The notes under the pieces: generated by a model
Seen by the model: only the letters and a program-made list of their open reading frames with translations
Told to the model about the DNA's origin: nothing
Databases searched by the model: none
Position numbers and translations under genes: made by a program
DNA from: Parabacteroides sp.
GTDB taxonomy: Bacteria; Bacteroidota; Bacteroidia; Bacteroidales; Tannerellaceae
DNA: 64,000 nucleotides
Reading direction: 5' to 3'
NCBI GenBank assembly: GCA_022775005.1
Contig: JALFJR010000047.1
Location: 20,325-84,324, forward strand
Part shown: positions 40,160 to 49,969 of the stretch, one piece after another
Position numbering within the stretch: the first letter of the stretch is position 1
Layout of the letters: each line of letters opens with the position of its first letter

Positions 40160-41443
40160 ATGAACTTGATTGACATTTACCAGCTGTTTCTTCATCATCA
40201 GCAGGTCACGACGGATAGCCGCAATTGTCCCAAAGGTGCGATGTTCTTTGCTCTCAAGGGGGAACGTTTTGACGGCAATAAGTTTGCGGAGAAGGCATTG
40301 GAGGCCGGATGCGCCTATGCGATTATTGATAATCCCACCTATTACAAAGATGAGCGTACGATCGTGGTGGACAACGTACTGACTACGTTGCAGCAGTTGG
40401 CGCATCATCACCGCAAAGCCTTGGGATTGCCTATTATCGGTATAACCGGTACGAATGGCAAGACCACCACGAAGGAGCTGGTTGCAGCGGTATTATCCAC
40501 GAAGTACAATATACTTTATACAGAGGGCAACCTGAATAACCAAATTGGTGTGCCCCTGACCCTCTTGCGTTTGAATCCGGATCATGAGTTGGCCGTCATT
40601 GAGATGGGAGCCAGTCATCCGGGCGACATCAAGGAGTTAGTCGATTTGGTTCATCCCAATTATGGTCTGATTACCAATGTGGGTTGTGCCCATTTAGCGG
40701 GTTTTGGTTCTTATGAGGGCGTATTGCATACGAAAGGGGAGCTGTATGACTTCTTGCGTCGAACCAAGGGAAAGGTATTTGTCCAGTCGGAGAATCAGGC
40801 ATTGCTCTCCTTGGCGAAGGGCATAGAGCAGGTTGCCTATGGCAGCAGTGAGACAGCCTTTGCGTCTGGTCATGTGGTAAGTTGTGATCCGTTCTTGACG
40901 TTCCATTGGAAACAGCAGGGCAAGATCCATACGGTAGAAACGCATCTGATCGGTAGTTATAACTTAGATAATGTGTTGGCGGCGGTCGCTATCGGTCGCT
41001 ATTTGAAGGTGCCGGCAGAGCGAATCAGTCGGGCCATTGCGGCTTACGAGCCCACCAACAATCGTTCACAGTTGAAGAAAACCGCAAACAATACGTTGAT
41101 TATCGATGCTTATAATGCCAATCCCAGTAGTATGAAAGTAGCGATTGAGAACTTCAAGCTGCTGCCTGTGTCACCCAAAGCGGTTATCTTAGGGGATATG
41201 CGAGAGCTAGGTGAAACCAGCGATGCCTTACATGCGGAGGTGGTTGAGCAAGTGAAGGCGGCCGGTTTCGACAAAGTGTTGCTGTGTGGCAAGCACTTCT
41301 CGAATGTAGGTCAGGCATTCGCTCCCTATGCCGATACCGAAGCTTTGGTGGCCGCCTTGAAGGCGCAGCCACTGAAAGGATACCACATCTTAATCAAGGG
41401 ATCGCATAGCATGGGATTAGAGAAAGTGGCTGAACTCTTGTGA
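40160..41443 (+). CDS. murF: UDP-N-acetylmuramoyl-tripeptide--D-alanyl-D-alanine ligase
   Basis: GITGTNGKTTTKELVAAVLS; EMGASHPGDIKEL; IIDAYNANPSSMKVAIENF. Confidence 0.95.
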   Translation: MNLIDIYQLFLHHQQVTTDSRNCPKGAMFFALKGERFDGNKFAEKALEAGCAYAIIDNPTYYKDERTIVVDNVLTTLQQLAHHHRKALGLPIIGITGTNGKTTTKELVAAVLSTKYNILYTEGNLNNQIGVPLTLLRLNPDHELAVIEMGASHPGDIKELVDLVHPNYGLITNVGCAHLAGFGSYEGVLHTKGELYDFLRRTKGKVFVQSENQALLSLAKGIEQVAYGSSETAFASGHVVSCDPFLTFHWKQQGKIHTVETHLIGSYNLDNVLAAVAIGRYLKVPAERISRAIAAYEPTNNRSQLKKTANNTLIIDAYNANPSSMKVAIENFKLLPVSPKAVILGDMRELGETSDALHAEVVEQVKAAGFDKVLLCGKHFSNVGQAFAPYADTEALVAALKAQPLKGYHILIKGSHSMGLEKVAELL

Positions 41444-41460
41444 TATAAGCCCTTTTTTGC

Positions 41461-41468
41461 TACTTTTG
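41461..41468 (+). promoter_or_regulatory. -7 element TACTTTTG for the PfkB kinase
   Basis: 51 bp upstream of ATG 41519. Confidence 0.45.
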
Positions 41469-41518
41469 CAGCAAAGCAGCGAAGAGTGGCTGCACAAAAC
41501 ATGAAATAAACAAGAACA

Positions 41519-42412
41519 ATGAATAGACATGAACTTTGCTGTGTGGGGCATATCACTTTGGATAAGGTGGTGACCCCCAAGAATACCGTTTATATGCCGG
41601 GCGGTACCTCTTACTATTTCTCTCATGCGATCAAGCATTTTGACGACATCGACTATACCTTGGTTACGGCCTTGGCGGAAAGCGAGATGAAATCGGTGGA
41701 GGAGCTGCGTGCGGAAGGCATAGAGGTGGCCGTGATGCCCAGTCGCCATACGGTTTATTTCGAGAATATTTATGGAGAGAACCAAGATAATCGTACACAA
41801 CGTGTCTTGGCGAAGGCTGATCCCTTCACAGTGGATTACTTACGACAGATCGAGGCAAAGATCTTCCACTTGGGCAGTTTGTTAGCGGATGATTTCTCGT
41901 TAGAGGTGGTACGTTACCTCTCTGAAAAGGGATTGGTCTCCGTGGATTCGCAAGGTTACCTGCGTGAGGTACGTGAGCAGAATGTGTTTGCTGTAGATTG
42001 GCCTGAGAAGAAAGAGGTGCTCCGTTATGTACACTTTTTGAAAGCCAATGAGCATGAGATGGAGGTATTGACGGGCTATACCGATCCGGAGAAAGCGGGC
42101 AAGGAGATTCACAGTTGGGGTGTGAAAGAGGTGCTGCTGACTTTCGGTAGCATGGGCTCGCTTATTTATGATGGGGAGACGTTCCATCGTATTCCCGCCT
42201 ATATCCCTAAGGAAGTTGTCAATGCCACGGGTGCCGGAGATACTTACATGACTGGCTATCTCTATCAACGGGCAAAAGGCGCCAGCATCGAGGAGGCTGG
42301 ACGTTTCGCCGCTGCCATGACCACCTTGAAAATCGAGGGTATGGGACCGTTTAACGGAACGAAGGCGGATGTGCTTCGCTGCATGGAAACAGCTAAAGAA
42401 AGATACTTGTAA
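41519..42412 (+). CDS. PfkB-family carbohydrate kinase
   Basis: GGTSYYFSHAIKHF; VNATGAGDTYMTGYLYQRAKGAS. Confidence 0.9.
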   Translation: MNRHELCCVGHITLDKVVTPKNTVYMPGGTSYYFSHAIKHFDDIDYTLVTALAESEMKSVEELRAEGIEVAVMPSRHTVYFENIYGENQDNRTQRVLAKADPFTVDYLRQIEAKIFHLGSLLADDFSLEVVRYLSEKGLVSVDSQGYLREVREQNVFAVDWPEKKEVLRYVHFLKANEHEMEVLTGYTDPEKAGKEIHSWGVKEVLLTFGSMGSLIYDGETFHRIPAYIPKEVVNATGAGDTYMTGYLYQRAKGASIEEAGRFAAAMTTLKIEGMGPFNGTKADVLRCMETAKERYL

Positions 42413-42466
42413 AATTAGGAATTAGAAATTAGGAATGAGGAATTAAAATCCTCACTCCTAATTTCT
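42411..42466. repeat. Heptamer-repeat hairpin between convergent kinase and MFS genes
   Basis: aaaatta|ggaatta|gaaatta|ggaatga|ggaatta; agaaattaggaatgagg (42424-42440) pairs with cctcactcctaatttct (42450-42466), one mismatch. Confidence 0.8.
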
Positions 42467-42468
42467 TA

Positions 42469-43722
42469 CTATTCTGTTTTGAATGCCTTGCAGAAGGTAG
42501 TCATCAACCAGATGCAGAGGCCCAACAAACCAACTACCATATAGGCATATTTCATATTGAAGGCTTGTGAGACAGCTCCGATCAACAACGGAGCGATCAA
42601 GGAGCCGATAAAGCTGATGCTTGAAAGGATGGTCAATGCGATGCTGACCGGTGTCTTCGACTTAGCGCCAACCAAGCTGTAAATCGTTGGAACCATGCAG
42701 GAGATACCTAAGCCAACTAACATGAATCCTAAGGAGTTAACAGCCACTTTCAAGGTCATTTGCTCAAATACACCACCCAACAACGAGGTGATAAAGAATC
42801 CGGCGAAGATGAAGAACCCCGCTAACTGCAACACTTTTTGCTTGCCTAAGAGATCATACGCCCAATTGGTCAAGAAACGTCCTACGGTCATCATCACCAT
42901 GAATACCAAGAAGCCGATTTGCAAGGATTTAGGTACCTGTAATACTGATTCAAAGTAGAGGCCGCTCCAGTCAAACATCGCACTCTCGACGACCAAGGCA
43001 AACAATCCAACAACACCCAACTGAATCAGTAGCAGTTCCGGCTTACGGATAAAACTCAACAAAGCGGGAGTTTCTTTGGTCGTGGATGTTTGCTCTTCAT
43101 TGGCTTCCTGTTTCGCCTGCGGTTCATCCTCTATATCAGCTTGCAGATAACGTCGTCCACATAGCACGATGATTGTGATCAAGGCAGCTATTAGGGTAAA
43201 ATGCCAAAAAGGCGGTATCCCAGAGACAATCATGATGAAACCGATTAATGCACCTAAGCAGGCGGCCAAACTCCAGCCACCATGGAAAGAGGCCATAATC
43301 GTTCGCCCATAGAGTCGTTCGATACCAATGCCTTGTGTGTTAAGCGAGATGTCACAGAGGTTCCAGAATGTACCGAAACAGAAGAGGCATACACCCAGCA
43401 GATAGATATTGGTGGCCAATCCTATGGCAAACAGGGAGAGCGCGTATCCCATGACACTGATTTGTACCATGATGCGACTACCCAGGCGGCTCACTAAATA
43501 ACCCGCTAATGGAATGGCTACAAATTTACCTACTGGAATGAGGAAAAGCACTAATCCCCAATAGAAGGCATAATTGACTGAGAAAATCTCCTTCACGTCG
43601 GGAATACGACTGGCCCATGAAGAGAAGCACAGGCCCTGAGCCAAGAAAAACGAAAGGACGGCATATCGAATACGCTCTTTCGGGAAGCGACTGCCCGCCA
43701 GGGCATTTGTTGTTTGATCCAT
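42469..43722 (-). CDS. MFS transporter (FucP/YbjJ-like)
   Basis: 12-TM; FFLAQGLCFSSWASRIPDVKEIF. Confidence 0.9.
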   Translation of the reverse strand: MDQTTNALAGSRFPKERIRYAVLSFFLAQGLCFSSWASRIPDVKEIFSVNYAFYWGLVLFLIPVGKFVAIPLAGYLVSRLGSRIMVQISVMGYALSLFAIGLATNIYLLGVCLFCFGTFWNLCDISLNTQGIGIERLYGRTIMASFHGGWSLAACLGALIGFIMIVSGIPPFWHFTLIAALITIIVLCGRRYLQADIEDEPQAKQEANEEQTSTTKETPALLSFIRKPELLLIQLGVVGLFALVVESAMFDWSGLYFESVLQVPKSLQIGFLVFMVMMTVGRFLTNWAYDLLGKQKVLQLAGFFIFAGFFITSLLGGVFEQMTLKVAVNSLGFMLVGLGISCMVPTIYSLVGAKSKTPVSIALTILSSISFIGSLIAPLLIGAVSQAFNMKYAYMVVGLLGLCIWLMTTFCKAFKTE

Positions 43723-43750
43723 GCTTATTTAGTTTAGGTATAGTAAAGAA

Positions 43751-43783
43751 AGCCCCCTTCCGGGATGATCCTGGGAGGGGGCA
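43751..43783 (-). terminator. Terminator of the TPR lipoprotein gene
   Basis: gcccccttccgggatgatcctgggagggggc, stem with two wobble pairs. Confidence 0.75.
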
Positions 43784-43805
43784 AATCTTATCGTGATTGG
43801 ATGAA

Positions 43806-45497
43806 TTACTTAACCAAAGCCTGGAAGTCAGCGTTATTTGCAAACTTAGCAAACTCCAAGTCGATAGCAGCCTCTTTCGCCATGCTCTTATCCTTAGCGA
43901 TAGCAGCTTTCAAGTTGCTTACTACACCGTTAGCGTCGTTTGTACGAGCAGCAACGATAGCCTTCAAATAAGAAGTTGTAGCGTCAGGATTTGCTACACC
44001 GTTCAAAGTCTGAGAAGCCTTGCTGTAGTCCTTCACCAAGATCTGTGCCAAAGCAGCATTGTTGGTCTTTACAGAACCGAAAGAGTTAGCGGCCTTTGCC
44101 CACTCACCCTGCTCCAAGTAGAGCACGCCTAATGCCTCGCTCAACTCGTTCACGCCAGAAGCGCTACCGAACAACTGCTGTGCCTTTGCCTGATCACCCT
44201 TCGTCAAAGCGATCAAACCTAAGTTCATGTTAGCCTCCGGATTGTTCTTTACAGAGTTGGACTTGTTGAACATTTGCTCTGCCTTGTTCAAATCGCCAGC
44301 CTTGAACGCCATCATACCGATGTTGTTCCAAGTACGGTAGCAATTCGGATAAAGCTCAGAAGCCTTCGTATAGATAGCCATCTTCTCAGCATCGTTGTTA
44401 GTCAATGTAGCGGCATAAAGAATCTCCTCAATATTCAACTCTTTCGGGTTGCTCTTAGCCAAAGAAGAGATCTCCTCGTCAGACTTACCGATGATCTCAA
44501 CGTTAGCTGTCAAGCGAGAACGACGCAACTGCGGCAAGATGGTCTCAGCCAAGTCAGAGTAGATAGCAGAGATGTTCTTGATCTCTTTCTCACGAGTCTC
44601 CGGATCCTGGTACATAGACAACACGCGCAATACCAAATCCTTATCTTGCAAGTTAGACTTAGAAACGAGCTCCTTGAAGCCATCCCAGTCCTGAGCGGTG
44701 TAACGAGCGTCAACCGGAACCTCAACCTTCATCTTCTTCAACTCCTTAGCCAAATACTTAGAGGTGTTGCCCTCACGATGCTCAGCCAAGCCAGTGTTCA
44801 ACTTCACACCACCATCCGGAGAAGCGTAAGCGCTGATCTCGATAGCTACGTTCTGGTTGGGAGCCTCGTCAGCGTTCTTAACCAACTCTTTCCACTCCTT
44901 GATAGCCTCAGAGTTTGTCTCGCTCGCACGCAAGTTAGCTTGGTGGATCAAGAACATGATGTTTGCGTCGTGAGCCTCCTTGATGATACGCTGGAACTTG
45001 TCAGCTGCGATAGCGGCAGTAGCTGTAGCGGCGTCAGCCAACTCAGAAGTAGCGATCACGCCCTCGCCGATCTTCACATCCGGCAATTTAACCACCTTAT
45101 TCTTGATTTTTGCGTCGAAAGTCAGATACAACTCAGACTTCTTCATCTCGGGCTTGTAAGTGAAAGCAGATTTCATCGTTACATTAGCACCAGCTACCTG
45201 CGGGATTACTTGGTTGTTACCCTTTACCTTCTCACCCTGGTAGGTGTAAGCGGTGCCCCAAGCCTCGCCACCTTGATAGCGCAATACCGGAGTTACAGTT
45301 ACAACGGCATTTTTGTTAAACCACTTAGCGGGGAAAGTTGCGTTGATTGTCACGGGCACTTTGCCACCAATTGCCTCCAGCGGCTGCGGCTCCGCCTTAA
45401 TGTACTGTTCTGCCAACGGTTTCAACTTGTTAGAACAAGAAGAAAGCGTCATAATGACTGCCAATACAAAGAATGGCAAGAAAAACTTTTTGTTCAT
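43806..45497 (-). CDS. TPR lipoprotein with OmpA-like segment
   Basis: Lipobox LSSCSN; VAIEISAYASPDGGVKLNTGLAEHRE; TPR AIYTKASELYPNCYRTWNNIGMMAFKAGDLNKAEQMFNKS. Confidence 0.82.
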   Translation of the reverse strand: MNKKFFLPFFVLAVIMTLSSCSNKLKPLAEQYIKAEPQPLEAIGGKVPVTINATFPAKWFNKNAVVTVTPVLRYQGGEAWGTAYTYQGEKVKGNNQVIPQVAGANVTMKSAFTYKPEMKKSELYLTFDAKIKNKVVKLPDVKIGEGVIATSELADAATATAAIAADKFQRIIKEAHDANIMFLIHQANLRASETNSEAIKEWKELVKNADEAPNQNVAIEISAYASPDGGVKLNTGLAEHREGNTSKYLAKELKKMKVEVPVDARYTAQDWDGFKELVSKSNLQDKDLVLRVLSMYQDPETREKEIKNISAIYSDLAETILPQLRRSRLTANVEIIGKSDEEISSLAKSNPKELNIEEILYAATLTNNDAEKMAIYTKASELYPNCYRTWNNIGMMAFKAGDLNKAEQMFNKSNSVKNNPEANMNLGLIALTKGDQAKAQQLFGSASGVNELSEALGVLYLEQGEWAKAANSFGSVKTNNAALAQILVKDYSKASQTLNGVANPDATTSYLKAIVAARTNDANGVVSNLKAAIAKDKSMAKEAAIDLEFAKFANNADFQALVK

Positions 45498-45570
45498 AAT
45501 TTTGATGTAAGTTTAAAATGTTATAATGTTACTATATTCGTTTCAATTGTCTATCAATCCCATTATCGCG

Positions 45571-45578
45571 CAAAACTA
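45571..45578 (-). promoter_or_regulatory. -7 element TAGTTTTG for the TPR lipoprotein gene
   Basis: CAAAACTA on + strand. Confidence 0.4.
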
Positions 45579-45666
45579 CTTATTTTTTTCTTCATGTAGT
45601 GTATCTCAACTCGAAAATATTTAATATTCACGCAAATTAATGCCCTCTGATTATACTAAAAGAAAT

Positions 45667-47919
45667 TTACATGCGTATTTTGAGCGTTTGCGTCTGCGCA
45701 CCGCAACGCACGGTGAGTAGGTAGATCCCTGTTCCCATTGAAGGAAGACGCAGTGTGGAAGTTGCCCCTTGTAGCCATCCTTCTTCAATAATTTGGCCAT
45801 TGATGGCTGTTACTTGATAAGTAGCCTGTTCATGGCCATCGGGCAACCAAACATGATAGACCCCCTTAGTTGTGCCTTGGCAGATGAGAGGTAGCTCTTT
45901 GCTTGATACAATCTCCTCATTCGCCACGCTGCCCCCGTATTGAATGACGGGATCGATGAAAAGCGATGTGCTATAGCCTACGCTTTGCACCTCGGGCGCA
46001 GGTTTCCATTCGTTGGAAATTTTCATCCAAGTGGTGTTTCGAGTGCTTACCCCTTCGGGAAGACTATAAGCGGAAAAATAGGCACCGTTCGGTTGTACAA
46101 ACTGATAACCGACATAAAACATGCCATTCACTGTTATAGGCTGACTAAATGGGATGAATGTTTCTTGTGAACGGTTGAGCGGTTTGGTACTTTCTTGAAA
46201 CTCCTGGTTGGTGAGTGCCAAGTTTGTGTAAGAGGGTTTAAAACGCTCTTTATGTAATAGGGTAGTAGGTTTAGTATCACCTGCATAGACAACAATCTCT
46301 ACCTCCATGTTCGCATAGGCACTTCCGCAAGAGGGAGTCACGATGTAGGCTCCATGCAGTGTAGCCGCACCGTTGCTTTGATAGACCTCTGCGCAGGCCT
46401 CTATACCTAACGGATTATTTCCGAACAAGGGTGTCTCTTCACTTTTCTCATAGTAGGCGGCCTCCGCCTCTTCTTGGTGACCTGATACGGCCACATTGCT
46501 TAATCGAAAAGCGGGAGCAGCCGCATAGGGATCTAATCCTTCGCACCTTTGTTGCCCATTGGCTTGTGGGTTCAACCAATGACTGAGTTGATGTTCAGGT
46601 TCAGTTTTGGTGTTCCATGTGGCAGCAAGACGGTAGTAATAATCATTTTTCGGATTGCTTGCCGTAGAGTTACCTCCCGTGAGCGCACCGATTACCTCCC
46701 CGTGCGCATTAAAAAGCGGACTTCCGGAGGAGCCGGCGTTGGTATAACCTATTTGCCAGTCGGATACGTGCCAATGGGCCTTGCCGTAAAATTTTATTTC
46801 AGAAATATCAAAAGTGGCTGGCTCCACTTGATCCGTCAAGCAAAAACGTTTGACAGTATAGTTGGGATGATGCAACCCCGTGAAAGGCCCCTTGCCCCCT
46901 TGTTCCGTGATGTTCCAACCGGCATAGTAGGGTTGGTAATAGACAGGGGGCGTCTCCAACAGTTCCAACAAAGCCATGTCGCCCTCCTCATCCACAGCCC
47001 GGTAATGGGCAGAGGCGGTACTCAGCTCTTCTGTGCCTCGCATGAGCGTGCCACAGAAAGGACTCTCGAATTGGTAAAAACAGACAATGCGTCCTGCCAC
47101 AGCTTCGTAGTCAGGATTCTTGACTTGAAACAGGTTGTTCAAGCAATGGGAAGCCGTTAAAAAGTAGGGACGACCATCTTGTGCTGTGTTGTTCAGCAAA
47201 ACACCGGTGCATCCTGTGGTACCGTCGATGATCAACAGAACGACACTTCGACGTAGTTGATCCAACTGCTCATCGCTGTCTTGGTAACAGATCACGGCCG
47301 GTGACGTACTGTTGGAGGAGGTATTGTCGTTCGGTTCCAAGCCACGCAGGCTCCGATAGCCATGATTTACTTCTCCCACGCAGAGTTTGCCCCGGAAAGC
47401 CGCTGAAGCGGGCTCTTGGTATTCGATGATCAAGCTGTCACCCTCAATGGGAGCGACAGGGAGTAGCCCCAGCTCGGAGTTGTTGAGGTGGTTGAATGCC
47501 CCTAACACCTGGCTCTGGTCGGCGTTGTAGAGGAAGAGTTGCGCCCCCTCCGGCAACTCATATTCGCTAAATAAGACGTTTAGCGACAAGGCTCCAGCAG
47601 AGTGGATGCCCAAACGCCAAACCTTTGTGCCTTCCGCCGTCGTGAAATGCACACCGGAGTTATCAGGTGTATAATCGGTCATAAACTTATAGGCGAAATG
47701 AAAGCCGTTGCGCAGGTCAGTCTGCTCTAAGGAGTCTATACGGAGTTGCTCTTGCAGGTCGAAGGCAGGCAAGGTCTCAAACAGCTGGGCGTTAGCCGCA
47801 GCACTGCGTAAAACGGACAAGGGAAGGGGATGCCCTCCATGACTGACTTGGGCAACAAGGGGCATAGCCACGAATATGCCAACTGCCCATAGGATATTTC
47901 TAATTGATAATCGTTTCAT
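45667..47919 (-). CDS. Secreted trypsin-like serine protease with T9SS-like C-terminus
   Basis: GCTGVLLNNTAQDGRPYFLTASHCL (His), EGDMALLEL (Asp), GSSGSPLFNAHGEVIGAL (Ser); C-terminus MGTGIYLLTVRCGAQTQTLKIRM. Confidence 0.87.
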   Translation of the reverse strand: MKRLSIRNILWAVGIFVAMPLVAQVSHGGHPLPLSVLRSAAANAQLFETLPAFDLQEQLRIDSLEQTDLRNGFHFAYKFMTDYTPDNSGVHFTTAEGTKVWRLGIHSAGALSLNVLFSEYELPEGAQLFLYNADQSQVLGAFNHLNNSELGLLPVAPIEGDSLIIEYQEPASAAFRGKLCVGEVNHGYRSLRGLEPNDNTSSNSTSPAVICYQDSDEQLDQLRRSVVLLIIDGTTGCTGVLLNNTAQDGRPYFLTASHCLNNLFQVKNPDYEAVAGRIVCFYQFESPFCGTLMRGTEELSTASAHYRAVDEEGDMALLELLETPPVYYQPYYAGWNITEQGGKGPFTGLHHPNYTVKRFCLTDQVEPATFDISEIKFYGKAHWHVSDWQIGYTNAGSSGSPLFNAHGEVIGALTGGNSTASNPKNDYYYRLAATWNTKTEPEHQLSHWLNPQANGQQRCEGLDPYAAAPAFRLSNVAVSGHQEEAEAAYYEKSEETPLFGNNPLGIEACAEVYQSNGAATLHGAYIVTPSCGSAYANMEVEIVVYAGDTKPTTLLHKERFKPSYTNLALTNQEFQESTKPLNRSQETFIPFSQPITVNGMFYVGYQFVQPNGAYFSAYSLPEGVSTRNTTWMKISNEWKPAPEVQSVGYSTSLFIDPVIQYGGSVANEEIVSSKELPLICQGTTKGVYHVWLPDGHEQATYQVTAINGQIIEEGWLQGATSTLRLPSMGTGIYLLTVRCGAQTQTLKIRM

Positions 47920-48002
47920 AACGCCAAAAATAGTTATTTTGTGGACGTATCTTTATGAGCGGCAAAGATAGCTGAAGTTTTAATGTAATAGGGATTGTTT
48001 TT

Positions 48003-49832
48003 ATGAGTAACCCGGTAAAAAATAAGAAAACAGGTAGGTCTGCAAGCACTATGTGGCGAGTCAGATTGCTTTTGGTGTGGTTTTGTGGGTTAACCTTTTC
48101 CGCCTACGCATGGGATTTTGCGGAGCATCGGAAGATTGGCGATCGAGCCATGATCCTGATGCCGGAGCGCTTAGTGGCAGCAGGCATTTTCCCTGATGAG
48201 ACAACTTTTTATGCACTGTTAGATTCAGTGTTGGATGTGCAGCTGAGTGAGGATAGCTTGTCGTTCGTGCTCAATGAATTGTCGCAAGCGCCTAACCGAG
48301 TTACTTATGGCACGCTTTGTGGATTGGCGGGCGATCATGTGTCTAATCTCCTGCTGTTGGAGACCGGTTTGCAGGCGCATTATTCCAAGACCAACCGCAC
48401 CCTGCTGTTGGAGGTGGATGCCATGCAGCATTTCCTGACAGGAGCCAACAGCGTGGAACTTCTGAAAGTGAATTTGGCGTACGGGGTGATGGCGATTAAG
48501 GACCTCTCCCATTTCTACAGTTATGGTGATGACTTGAATGATCATTTGCGCAAGATTGACACGGAGTTGATCCGGGCGTTGGCTTCTCCGGCCCATGTAA
48601 ATGACACGTTTGCCAAATTAGATCGCCTCCTTTCGATGAGCAAATATTTCTGCATCCATATCTTTGCCACCTATTTGGCGGAGGAGGCCGGCAAGGCACA
48701 CTTGGTTGGCGATGCGTATTCGGCGAGCGACTACCTATTTTATGCGATGCTGTATGAGGCGTTTGCCGAACATTTCTTGCAAGACTCTTTTGCCTCCGGC
48801 CACCAGATGGTGCGCCGTGGGTTTGGAGCCTCCGCCGTTTCCAACAACAAGGCACTGCACGATTTCTACAATACCGTCCCTGTTCAGACCGCGAATTTGA
48901 AAGGCGAGACTTGGGCCTCGTTTGGCGATAAGCGCTTGAACCAAAACATGGAGGAGTATGTGGGTAAGGAGAGCTATACGGAGATTCGGGTGACGGATCC
49001 CAATCCCTATAAATTGCCCAAAGGAGATAAGTACGAGCGGGAGACACGGGTGTTCTACCAAGTGGTGAATGCTACCTGTCAATCGCTTCTGGAGGTTTGG
49101 CAAGCGTATGGCAAGGCTGTGCAAGGAGAGGCAATGAATGTGTTAACGCAGTTGCCGGAGAAGCGTGCGGATTGGCCTGCTTTCGTGTATGCGCATTATC
49201 CCGTCGTGCGAGACTTCCCGCTCCCTTTCGGGACGAAACTGATCGAAGTACCTTTGGATAGTGTCGCTCTGGATCGGCAAAAGGAGCTGCAGCTGATCGT
49301 ACAAGAGCCCTTCACCCGCAATTTTATCCGCTCGCGAGTGGCCAACTCCTTCTCTTTCACCGTTACGGATGGAACGAACACCAAGACAGCTTTGGGGGCA
49401 GGCATCGGCGGTCGTTTGAGTTTGAGTATGTTCAACTGGCATCGCTTTGGCCGTGCCAATGCCATGTCTGCCCGTAAGGGAGATGTGATTCATTGGCTTT
49501 ATCCTATGATTTCTGGGAATTACTTCTGGGGCGATGCAGAGCAGGGACGTCCGGATAGCTGGGATGTGAAGGCTGGTGCGGCTTACAATCTCGATCTTTT
49601 TGTTTCGCCTCGTCGTTTCTTGGGTTTGTATGCTTACATGGAGATGGGTGTGGATCGGCGTAGCCAAGAGACCCGCTTCGTGGCGGCTCCTGCGATGGGT
49701 GTGCAGTTGGGCTCTTTGTTGGGTTTACACACCTTCAATATGCCGGGTTGGCTGCGCATTCCGTTCAGCCTCTTGCTGCCGTTGAAGTTTGCCATCACCT
49801 GCAATAAGGTAAAGGGAAGACCGGTGGAATAG
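48003..49832 (+). CDS. P1-nuclease/phospholipase-C-like zinc hydrolase domain with C-terminal extension
   Basis: Predicted cleavage SAYA|WDFAEH puts Trp1 and His6 at the mature N-terminus; DAMQHF, DLSHFYSYGDD, EHFLQDSFASGH. Confidence 0.6.
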   Translation: MSNPVKNKKTGRSASTMWRVRLLLVWFCGLTFSAYAWDFAEHRKIGDRAMILMPERLVAAGIFPDETTFYALLDSVLDVQLSEDSLSFVLNELSQAPNRVTYGTLCGLAGDHVSNLLLLETGLQAHYSKTNRTLLLEVDAMQHFLTGANSVELLKVNLAYGVMAIKDLSHFYSYGDDLNDHLRKIDTELIRALASPAHVNDTFAKLDRLLSMSKYFCIHIFATYLAEEAGKAHLVGDAYSASDYLFYAMLYEAFAEHFLQDSFASGHQMVRRGFGASAVSNNKALHDFYNTVPVQTANLKGETWASFGDKRLNQNMEEYVGKESYTEIRVTDPNPYKLPKGDKYERETRVFYQVVNATCQSLLEVWQAYGKAVQGEAMNVLTQLPEKRADWPAFVYAHYPVVRDFPLPFGTKLIEVPLDSVALDRQKELQLIVQEPFTRNFIRSRVANSFSFTVTDGTNTKTALGAGIGGRLSLSMFNWHRFGRANAMSARKGDVIHWLYPMISGNYFWGDAEQGRPDSWDVKAGAAYNLDLFVSPRRFLGLYAYMEMGVDRRSQETRFVAAPAMGVQLGSLLGLHTFNMPGWLRIPFSLLLPLKFAITCNKVKGRPVE

Positions 49833-49969
49833 CTAAGCACCTACGAAATTGATATTTTATTCTGATTTACGGAGGACGGGCAACCAACTATCAGCTTTTT
49901 TCGCTAAGTTTGCCCGTCTGAAAGATATACTAATACATATAATAATATTATAAACTAATTTCATCTGTT

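Noticed and set aside
44274-45599. 441-aa + strand ORF
   Set aside because: Lies antisense to the TPR lipoprotein gene; Leu/Ser/Arg-rich with no domain signal, explained by codon bias of the real gene.
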